DNA from: Tetradesmus obliquus
Lineage: Eukaryota; Chlorophyta; Chlorophyceae; Sphaeropleales; Scenedesmaceae
Direction: 5' to 3'
Length of the DNA stretch: 64,000 nt
Assembly: GCA_030272155.1 (NCBI GenBank)
Contig: CP126201.1
Location: forward strand, 248,001-312,000
Every line of letters begins with the position of its first letter. Positions within the stretch are counted from its first letter, which is position 1. Both the position numbers and the translations under genes were made by a program. This document shows positions 56,155 to 64,000 of the stretch, in pieces. The notes beneath the pieces were generated by a model. That model saw only the letters and a list, made by a program, of their open reading frames with translations. It had not been told where the DNA came from and did no database searches.

Positions 56155-59100
56155 AGGCTAGAGCAGGAGGTGTGGAGCAACAGCCTGGTGGTGGCCTCCT
56201 TCTACGGGCCAGTGCACAGGTGCGGCAGCAGCAGCAGCAGCAATGATGGCATGCCACACAGTGACAGCCAGTGGGCGGCAGCAGCTGTTGTTGGTGCTTG
56301 CCTTGTGTGCAGCAGCGCTGCGGAGGGTAGAGTGCGGGTAGAGTGCGGGCAGTGCAGCAGTGACAGTCGTTACGATGCCAATGTACTGTGCTGTTGCTCT
56401 TGCAACCAGCACGCTCAACCGCTGCTGCTGCTGCTGCTGCTGTCGTGTACTGCCTATGCAGCACCAACTGGTGGATCGCTGCTGTGGTATCCACTGCTAT
56501 CCCTGCCTTCTACTGCTTTACTGGGGGCATGAGGGCGTCGCTGTTCACTGATGTGTTCCAGGTGGGCGCATGGGCTTCGTGTACATGCATTCTTGCATGC
56601 TGCACTTGTCAGCGTCAGCTGCTGGAATGTGCACATGGGCAGCTCCCACCATGCCCTGCTTTGCACGCCTCAACCCTGCCATGTTTGACATACATAGTGT
56701 GTTTGACTGCGTCCTTTTCTGGACCCTACACACATGCTTGCTGCTGCTGCTGCCGCTGCTGCTGCTGCCAGGCTGTTGTCAAGGTGGTGTTCCTGGCTGC
56801 CGTAGTGGGCGTGGTGGGCTCAAGGGCGCCAGCCTCCTTCGCGTCCTTCAACAAAGCTGGTAAGTGTGTTGCTGTGAGTATGTGTTCTTCTTGTTGTGCT
56901 CTGCATCATCTTTAGGTGGTGCATGAATCCACATGGCGGCACGGCACCAGCCTCGTTTGCCAGTCTCACTGAATCAGGCGAGTTATTTTGTTCAGAGGAC
57001 ATGTGCTTGTCGTGTCGCAGTTTTTGCTGTCCTCAGATGTTGCAAGGACTCGCATGGTGACACGTGCGCAGCCGCACTGCTGCAGTGATCTGGCTGCAAC
57101 CCACGTGTGCGCTTGACAAGCTTGTACCTTATGTCGATAACGCAGCCGGGGGGGGAAGATAGCGAATATTTGTTATTTTAAGGCGTCAACGTACCGATCT
57201 GTCAGCTCACTGCAGCAATGGCTTTGTGAATTGAAACATGTGTTTATGGCTGCATGCATCAATTTTTAGCTGTGCCGGTTTATTTGAATCGGCCTCCTGG
57301 GCTGGCTCCTGCAGCGCTGTGTGTTAAACAGCCGGGGGGAAGATAGCGAATATTCGTGAATAAGGCTCCTGCAGTGCTGTGTGTTAAACAGGCGGGGGGA
57401 AGACAGCGAATATTCGTGAATAAGGCGTCAACGTACCGATCTGTCAGCTCACTGCAGCAATGGCTTTGAGCTTTGAAACATGTGTTTATGGCTGCATAAA
57501 TCAAGTTTTGGCTGAGCTCATCTATTTGAATCGGCCTCCTGGGCTGGCTCCTGCAGCGCTGTGTGTTAAACAGCCGGGGGGAAGATAGCGAATATTCGTG
57601 AATAAGGCTCCTGCAGTGCTGTGTGTTAAACAGGCGGGGGGAAGACAGCGAATATTCGTGAATAAGGCGTCAACGTACCGATCTGTCAGCTCACTGCAGC
57701 AATGGCTTTGAGCTTTGAAACATGTGTTTATGGCTGCATAAATCAAGTTTTGGCTGAGCTCATCTATTTGAATCCGCCTCCTGGGCTGGCTCCTGCAGCG
57801 CTGTGTGTTAAACAGCCGGGGGGAAGATAGCGAATATTCGTAATCTTAAGGCGTCAACGGACAGATCTTTCGGCTCACTGCAGCAATGGCTTTGAGCTTT
57901 GAAACATGTATTTATGGCTGCATGAATCAAGTTTTAGCTGTGCCAGTTTATTTGAATCGGCCTCCTGGGCTGGCTCCTGCAGCGCTGTGTGTTAAACAGC
58001 CGGGGGGGAAGATAGCGAATATTCGTCATCTTAACGGCGTCAACGGACCCATCTGTCGGCTCACTGCAGCAATGGCTTTGAGAATTGAAACATGTGTTTA
58101 TGGCTGCATGAATCAAGTTTTAGCTGTGCCAGTTTATTTGAATCGGCCTCCTGGGCTGGCTCCTGCAGCGCTGCGTTTTCACAGCCAGGGGGAAGGTAGC
58201 GAATATCCGTAAATAAGGCGTCAACGGACCGATCTGTCAGCTCACTGCAGCAATGGCTTTGAGAATTGAAACATGTGTTTATGGCTGCATGAATCAAGTT
58301 TTGGCTGAGCTAACCTATTTGAATCGGCCTCCTGGGCTGGCTCCTGCAGCGCTGTGTGTCAAACAGCCGGGGGAATATAGTGAATATTCGTTATCTTAAG
58401 GCGTCAACGGACCGATCTGTCAGCTCACTGCAGCAATGGCTTTGAGAATTGAAAAATGTATTTATGGCTGCATGAATCAAGTTTTAGCTGTGCCAGTTTA
58501 TTTGAATCGGCCTCCTGGGCTGGCTCCTGCAGCGCTGTGTGTTAAACAGCCGGGGGGAAGATAGCGAATATTCATGAATAAGGCGTCAACGTACCGATCT
58601 GTCAGTGCACTGCAGCAATGGCTTTGTGCGCAGGAGGTGCAAGCTTCCTGCGGGTGCAGGAGCACTGGTGATTGCCCAAGCATGTAGCTGTGCTGCTGTG
58701 CACAACGCCTCACACAGTACCCTTGTCTTCCGCTTGCTTCCGCAGGCTCCTGCAAAGCTGCCTGCTGGTGCAGCAGAATATTCACTGCTGCTCGGCCACA
58801 CACGTATCTGTGCTGCTGCGTAAGACGCCCTGCCAACTGTTCCTGTGTTGCTGCCTGCCTGCTCAGGCTCCTGCAAGCTCCCTGTGGGTGCACATTCTAC
58901 ACTCGGATGCTGGCTGCGCGCACGATGCATTAGACGTCTTGTCCTGCTGCTTGCATGTGCAGGTTCCTGCAAGCTCCCTGTGGGTGCAGCAGCACTTGCC
59001 AGCAAGCCCGCGTGCACTGCACTGAACCCCACTGTGGGCCCCAACGCAGGCCTGGGCACGTGTGCTGACCTGACAGTTGCCAGCTTCATGGCAGCTTCCT

Positions 59101-62100
59101 GCAACTACACAGGTTTGTTTGAACAGTTTGCAATGTTTTGTGTGTGTGTGTGTGGTTGGGGGTGGGGTTGGGGTTGGGCTGTGTTAGCTGCAGCGTGTTG
59201 GGTGGTGGTGGGGCTGGGTTTTGTCCGGCAGCTTCCTGCAAACACACAGTCACCCTTGCATAAGGGGGCATGCATGCATGGTTGGTGTATCGCAGTTGGT
59301 CGTGAACCGACTGTGGCAAGCTGCATGGCAGCCTTTTACAACTACACACGTGAGCTAGTGGGAATGTTGGGTGGGTAGCGTTGCACGGCTGCCGCTTGAT
59401 ACGGAGTGCTGCATGTGTAGCCAACATCCTGGGGTGAGTTGCAAGGGTTGATTATGCTTGCAGGATGGGCAGCGGCTGGCTTATGCAGCTTGTGTTTGGT
59501 GAGCGGTTGGTGAGCACTGCCTAACAAGCACCTGAAAAGCATGGTGTATGTGCTGGCCTGACTGTGGCCAGCTTCATTGCAGCCTCCTGCAGCTACACAG
59601 GTTTGTTTCAGTAGGGTGTAGCATTGTGTGTGCGTGTGGCCGGGGTGGGGATGAGGGTGGGCTGCGCTGGCTGCAGCGTCGTGGTTGGGGGTGGGGCTGG
59701 GATTTTTCGGCAGGCCTGCCTAGGTTCTTGCAAATACACCAGTGTTTTCACAGTGAAAGTGCATACAGGGGTCTGCATGCATGGCTTGTGTATCGCAGCG
59801 TGTCGTGTGACCCAACTGTGGCCAGCTTCATGGCAGCTCCTAGGTGAGTCGATGGCAGCAGCTTGCGGCCGAGTGATGCATGTAGGTAGCCAGCTTGCTG
59901 GGGTGATGTTGCTGGGCGTTGCGTACCAGTCAGAGCTCCTTGCTCATGTCTTCCCCTCTCAGCCTCTCCTGTTTCCGCCGTGGTCACAGACGGATTGACC
60001 TATTTAATACATTGGTGGTGCCCTTCCGCGCATCTTTCAATGCAGCCATCGCATGCACCGACCTCTGTGCTGCTGCCAATGGCACCTGGGCACCAGCTGC
60101 CTGCAGCGTCAGCCAGCAGCCGCCCTGCTCTACCTGTTTGTGGCGAGCATTGACATTGCTTCTTTCGCCCTGCTGTCTTCTGTGGTTACACAACCGCAAC
60201 ACAATTCTTGTGAGAAAGCTGAACATGTGCTGCTGCGGCTCCTGCTACTACTCACCATTGTTCTGATGCAGCCATCGCATCCACCGACATCTGCGCTGCC
60301 GCCAATGGCACATGGGCACCAGCCGCCTGCAGCGTCAGCCAGCAGCCCCCTTGTGCTGCCGCGGGTGGGGCCTGGGCCCCCCGCAGCATGTGGAGCCTTG
60401 AGGGGGGCATGGACATGCTGATTGTGGGGCTGCTGCAGGGTGCACTGAGCTACCCCTTCTTCGACCCAGTGCTGACTGGTGAGCGTGATGCATAAACATC
60501 GACAGTAGATTCGAGCAGTAGTTGTTAGGTGATTTCGTAACACTGCGACACGTCCGCTATTGTAGCACCTATGGGCCCCGCCAATAAACAGTTGAGTGTC
60601 TGGTGATGTTGGCATTGGCATTAGCATGGACGCGCTCCTTGTGGGGCTGCTGCAGGGAGCGCTGAGCTACCCCTTCTTCAACCCAGTGCTAACTGGTGAG
60701 CATGATGAATGAATAGTTGAGTGTCTGGCTGGTACTGTTGGCATGGGCATTAGCATGGACATGCTGATTCTTGGCCTGCTGCAGGGGGCGCTGAGCTACC
60801 CCTTCTTCGACCCTGTGCTGACTGGTGAGCGTGATGAATAACCAGTTTGAGTGTCTGGCTGGTGATGTTGGCATGGGCATTGGCATGGACATGCTGATTC
60901 TTGGCCTGCTGCAGGGCGCGGTGAGCTACCCCTTCTTTGACCCAGTGCAGACAGGTGAGGAGTTTCCAGAGACAGTTGATAACGCACGTTGCTACATTCT
61001 GTAGGCCTTTGTTTCTGCAGCATATTTGGAGCCGCTTGATTGTGCAGGACGGCATGCTATAAGTAAGGTTCCAGCGCGTTGCGCAGGGTCATGTGTGCCG
61101 GCCCTTGCTTCATGGCAAACGCCACAGGAGCCCTAGCGCAAGGTGGTACGGTGCACTGCTTGCTGTGCTGTCTCGCCCTATCCTTGGAGGTGGACATTCT
61201 GCTTCTGCTGCTGCTCCTCCATGATGGACTGCGGGGAACACATGATGCTGCAAGTTGGTGGGTGCTGACAACTCTGCACCTCTGCTGCTGCTGCTGCTGC
61301 TGCTGCAGATCGTGCATTTCTGGGTGAGCCGCGCACCATGGTGCGCTCCTTCATCACTGGCGGCGTGATGGCCATCCTGTTCATCTTCCTGTTCTCCTTT
61401 GTGGGCATCTTTGGGGCCATGGAGGTGGTTTTGAACCCCAGCAGGTGTGGTACATGCAATTTTTCACTCTCTTTTTCTCATGGGACTGGGAAACTGGGCT
61501 GCTGCGGCGTGGCTTGACTGTTGCCGGTTGTATCTCGGTCGTGCACCTTGGGTGATGGCCATCATGTTCCTGTTCAGTTTTGTGGGCATCTTGGGGCCAT
61601 GGAGGCAGTTCTCAACCCTGGCAGGTGCGACGACATACAACCCAAACACAGTCTGAGCTCGAAGTGTCCTGGACAGGTCCCATGTGGCCAAGTTGCAACC
61701 TGCTGGTGCAGTTGGTGCTCTGCTGCTCGTTGGCTGCCATCGTGATTGCTGCCGATGTTCACAACCCGCCACTGTACACCCTGTACTGCACGATTCACCC
61801 TGCCTGCAATCGTTCTATGCCCGCAGTGTTCCCTGCGACGCCTATGCTGGTATGCTGGCCGGGCAGCCCTACGCTGTTGCACACTACTTTAGCACTGCCG
61901 TCTTTTGCCTGGTTAAACTCACCTTTCAACACAGTGGCAAAGTTACACCCGCCCACTGCTGCTGCTGCCCATGCTGCTGTGTACCCTCCTGCAACCTTCA
62001 CATTCCTGCAGTGTCCCGTGTGACATCTATGCGGGCATGCTGGCTGGCCAGCCCTACGCAGTTGCGCGCTACTTTGGCACTGCTGTGTTCTCCCTGGTCA

Positions 62101-64000
62101 ACCTCATCTTCCTGGTCAGTTCCTGCAGCGTGCTGGACTCTACCTTTGCAAGCACTTCAAAGCTGTTCGGGCCGGAGCTGTTTGGTGCCATTCTGAGAGG
62201 CAGGCCGCTGCCGCCACAGCTGGCTACTGTCAAGTGAGTGCCATTTGAACATTTTCGGTTTTGTAGCTTGTGGACCCTGGCGCCATGCGAGACAGTGTGA
62301 CTGACAACGAGATCAACATAAAACATATGCTGCCTAGCCAGCTGGCCAGAGGCAAGTGAGTGCCTGCGCAGCTGTTGCACCTTCCTGGTCAGCTCCTGCA
62401 GTGTGCTGGACTCTACCTTTGCATCAACATCAAAGCTGTTTGGGCCGGAGCTCTTTGGGGCCATCTTGAGGGGACGCCCGCTGCCACCACAGCTGGCCAC
62501 TGTCAAGTGAGTGTGATATTTACATTGGAAGGGTGGTGCTTGCATGTGGGTCCTGGCATCAAGCACGTGATACAGGCTGCGTACCCAGCTGGCTACAGTC
62601 AAGTAAGTGCCTGCGCAGCTGTGTGTTTATCTTCGTGGTCAGCTCCTGCAGCGTGCTGGACACTCTTTTCCAAGCACCTCAAAGCTGTTTGGGCCGGAGC
62701 TGTTTGGGGCCATCCTGAGGGGTAGGGAGCTGCCGCCGCAGCTGGCTACTGTCAAGTGAGTAGGAAGTTGTGAGGAACGAGGTGCAGTGCTGCTAAGCTA
62801 GCTAGGTCAGTGCAAGGATCATACACATCCCAGATTTGCTTCCCGGCAATGGACATCCTGGCATTCCATCACTTCCTGCTGCGGCCGCTGCATGCTTACA
62901 CACACTGACCTCATGTGTTTGCCGCTGCTTGTCAAAATCTGCTGCTGCAGGCACGCGTGGGTGGGCCGCTTTGCGATTGTGTTCATGGCCATTGTGGGCA
63001 CGCTGCCGCTGCTGGCGGGTCCTTCCGCACTGGATGCCACCACCATCAGCGGCACCATGGTGGTGGGCCTGGGTGAGTGAAGCACAGGCTTTTGTTTCGG
63101 TCTTTGATTTGTTTTGTTGAGTTAGGTTAATGGACTTGCAACTCAGCAGCATGTGTTGCAGTCGGTGGGTGGTGTCGCCGGCATCAAGGTGGTGGGCCTG
63201 CTTGCAGGGCTGGGCTCAGCACTTGTTATGTGCTTTACTGCACAACAGCATGTTTTGCACAGGTGCGATGGGCCCTCAGCGCTGGACGCCACCAGCATCA
63301 GCGTCACCATGGTGGTGGGGCTGGGTGAGTGACATGTTAATGATCAGGAGTGCACGCAGCAGACTGCAAATTTAGTGCATTGGGTTGGCCTGCATAGATG
63401 CGATGCTGACGCGCAGCATGCTACGTCACTTGGCAAGCAATAGCTCATTCCTGCCGTGCCTCTTTTCCCGCCACTTCTCCCTCTCTTTCCCGCTGTCCGC
63501 AGGCCTCCCGTGTTTGCGCTGACGTTCCTCAAGGGCTACCGCCCCCTGGTCTTCCACCTGCCCTCAACTCATTATGCATACACCATTGAAGTATTGCTGG
63601 TGTTTTCGCTGTGCTGTTTCCCGTTGTCTCCCGCCTTGCAGGTCCTCCCGTGTTTGCGCTGACCTTCCTCAAGGGCTACCGCCCCCTTGTCTTCCACCTG
63701 CCTTTCTGGACCGGCGTGGCCTTCGGCGTGGTCATGCAGCTCTCCAGCAGCCCAGCCTTCAAATCCTCGATGAACGTTTCCGGCTTCGCGATCGGCTCCG
63801 GGCACTACGCGACACTCCTCGGCTTCAACGTCGTGAGTGCCGTCGTGTGCTGGGCACTCGCAGGATTGGCTTTGTTGGATAACAGGGCCGGCAGAACGCT
63901 CGAGAGGCTGCCTGGAGATGAGGCAGACTATGATGAGTTGGAGCTTGCAGCAGCAGGTGATAGTGGAGATGTGCTGCCTGTGAAGGACTTGGACGCCTTC
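54562..64000 (+). CDS. Sodium:solute symporter family (SSS/SSF) transporter, 3' end outside the window
   Basis: Multi-pass membrane transporter, substrate unknown. Exons, all phase-consistent: 54562-54773, 55055-55116, 55401-55494, 55757-55894, 56157-56219, 56462-56561, 56772-56859, 58963-59112, 60272-60478, 61309-61444, 62012-62233, 62951-63072, 63642-64000 (open); 651 codons so far. Membrane segments include FLCSVAALLVAFVVMMAT, LQWFWLLLFAASTVPF, GASFGVVGGLAYSAWFVAFF, WIAAVVSTAIPAFYCF, VVKVVFLAAVVGVVGS, AILFIFLFSFVGIFGA and FAIVFMAIVGTLPLLAG. FTGGMRASLFTDVFQ matches the SSS signature (GG-[LM]-[KR]-A...TD-[VI]-[LF]-Q). RSLPEAIHARYG, EVWSNSLVVASFYG and DPVLTDRAFLGEP are other family-like stretches. 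Exons 8-9 encode a Cys-containing extracellular-type loop (CADLTVASFMAASCNYT). Nearly every intron from 7 on holds junction echoes. Confidence 0.85.
55514..55554 (+). repeat. (CTG)n microsatellite in symporter intron 3
   Basis: Thirteen or so CTG units about 20 bases after the donor at 55494/55495. Confidence 0.85.
56117..56156 (+). repeat. (CTG)13 tract forming the acceptor of symporter exon 5
   Basis: The intron ends in an uninterrupted CTG run that passes straight into CTGCAG and exon 5 (start 56157). Confidence 0.9.
57125..58625. repeat. 182-186/242-bp satellite in symporter intron 7
   Basis: Eight anchors (ggcgtcaacg) lie at 57182, 57424, 57666, 57850, 58036, 58217, 58400 and 58582. 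The first two steps are 242 bases and the rest 181-186. The long form contains an extra ~58-base internal duplication (gctcctgcagtgctgtgtg...). Each unit has a C/G-rich run (CCGGGGGG) next to the perfect palindrome CGAATATTCG, and a CTCCTGCAG that resembles an acceptor. The two 242-base units are almost identical. Confidence 0.95.
58626..58900 (+). repeat. Three echoes of the 5' end of symporter exon 8
   Basis: The start of exon 8 with its acceptor (Ser-Cys-Lys-Leu-Pro-Val-Gly-Ala-Ala) recurs near 58636, 58745 and 58866, about 100-120 bases apart, directly after the satellite. The real junction is 58962/58963. Confidence 0.9.
59290..59850 (+). repeat. Three echoes of the 3' end of symporter exon 8
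   Basis: The end of exon 8 (Leu-Thr-Val-Ala-Ser-Phe-Met-Ala-Ala-Ser-Cys-Asn-Tyr-Thr, junction 59112) recurs with junctions near 59349, 59600 and 59843: steps of 237, 251 and 243 bases. The G/T-rich stretch after the donor is also copied (about 59137-59180 and 59640-59705), so the unit is about 240 bases. Confidence 0.9.
60032..60125 (+). repeat. Echo of the 5' end of symporter exon 9
   Basis: Acceptor plus ~75 bases encoding Ala-Ile-Ala-Cys-Thr-Asp-Leu-Cys-Ala-Ala-Ala-Asn-Gly-Thr-Trp, 228 bases upstream of the real start (60272). Confidence 0.95.
60625..60960 (+). repeat. Three echoes of the 3' end of symporter exon 9
   Basis: The end of exon 9 (Leu-Leu-Gln-Gly-Ala-Leu-Ser-Tyr-Pro-Phe-Phe-Asp-Pro-Val-Leu-Thr, junction 60478) recurs with donors near 60695, 60824 and 60954, each followed by the same GTGAGC/GTGAGG start and intron sequence. 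The later steps are 129 and 130 bases. Confidence 0.95.
61547..61630 (+). repeat. Echo of the 3' end of symporter exon 10
   Basis: About 80 bases repeat the exon end (Val-Met-Ala-Ile...Phe-Val-Gly-Ile) and its AG/GTG donor, about 180 bases past the real donor at 61444. A small indel changes the frame. Confidence 0.9.
61815..61935 (+). repeat. Echo of the 5' end of symporter exon 11
   Basis: Acceptor and about 100 bases of the exon (Tyr-Ala-Gly-Met-Leu-Ala-Gly-Gln-Pro-Tyr-Ala-Val), upstream of the real junction at 62011/62012. Confidence 0.95.
62380..62765 (+). repeat. Two echoes of the 3' end of symporter exon 11
   Basis: About 125 bases (Ser-Ser-Cys-Ser-Val-Leu-Asp-Ser-Thr-Phe-Ala-Ser...Gln-Leu-Ala-Thr-Val-Lys) recur at 62385-62509 and 62635-62757, each ending in the CAA/GTGAGT donor of the real exon (62233). 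The step is about 250 bases, and the first copy keeps an open frame. Confidence 0.95.
63262..63330 (+). repeat. Echo of the 3' end of symporter exon 12
   Basis: Repeats Pro-Ser-Ala-Leu-Asp-Ala-Thr-Thr-Ile-Ser and the donor about 250 bases past 63072. Confidence 0.9.
63490..63570 (+). repeat. Echo of the 5' end of symporter exon 13
   Basis: Acceptor and about 65 bases nearly identical to 63642 onwards, but one base short at the junction, so splicing to it would break the frame. Confidence 0.95.

Noticed and set aside
57280-57746. Two identical 74-codon minus-strand genes
   Set aside because: They are consecutive 242-base satellite units; the open frame is incidental to the repeat.
59137-59180. 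Interstitial telomere repeat
   Set aside because: The G/T run is irregular and does not form the TTTAGGG or TTTTAGGG repeats of green algae.

Overview
The window is nuclear DNA from a eukaryote, most likely a chlorophyte green alga. Every recognisable gene is split by GT-AG introns, mostly 100-600 bases long. CAG/CTG triplet repeats are everywhere, in exons as poly-Ala/Ser/Gln and in introns as long (CTG)n tracts. The gene set (a TRPV-like channel, Pumilio, a DUF21-CBS protein, an SSS symporter, an organelle-type SpoU methyltransferase) fits an alga. Placement near Scenedesmaceae/Sphaeropleales is an inference from the triplet-rich style, not from a marker. No tRNA, rRNA, operon, CRISPR array or intact transposon was seen.

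Layout. 837-14584 (-): a 19-or-more-exon TRPV-like ankyrin cation channel with a very long low-complexity insertion between S2 and S3. 16233-18560 (-): a Ser/Ala/Gln-rich unknown gene whose 5' end is unresolved. 19186-21101 (+): a SpoU/TrmH RNA methyltransferase with a transit-peptide-like N-terminus. 22607-23298 (-): a small secreted protein, probably GPI-anchored. 24902-28638 (+): an 8-exon conserved-looking unknown. 29399-32029 (+): a secreted glycerophosphodiester phosphodiesterase. 35279-41478 (-): a 13-exon Pumilio RNA-binding protein with the canonical eight-repeat code. 42547-44021 (-): a small basic protein with two microexons. 45057-49549 (+): a DUF21-CBS (CNNM/CorC-like) membrane protein. 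51624-53681 (+): a protein with two SnoaL/NTF2-like folds. 54562-64000 (+, runs off the window): a sodium:solute symporter. The exon chains were built by eye from GT/AG sites and checked for phase. Those of the unknown 8-exon gene, the phosphodiesterase, Pumilio, the small basic protein, DUF21-CBS and SnoaL genes close exactly in frame.

The most striking signal lies between the exons. In the TRPV, Pumilio, DUF21-CBS, SnoaL, symporter and 8-exon unknown genes, introns carry decayed tandem copies ('echoes') of the adjoining exon-intron junction. Copies of an exon's 3' end with its donor lie downstream of the real donor; copies of an exon's 5' end with its acceptor lie upstream of the real acceptor. 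Some became arrays: 21 copies of a 53-base unit built on a splice donor (1186-2298), about seven copies of the start of the pore exon (3280-4095), and four copies of an exon end at 60410-60954. The same symporter gene also holds a 182-242-base satellite in intron 7. The phosphodiesterase, SpoU and small secreted protein genes show no obvious echoes.
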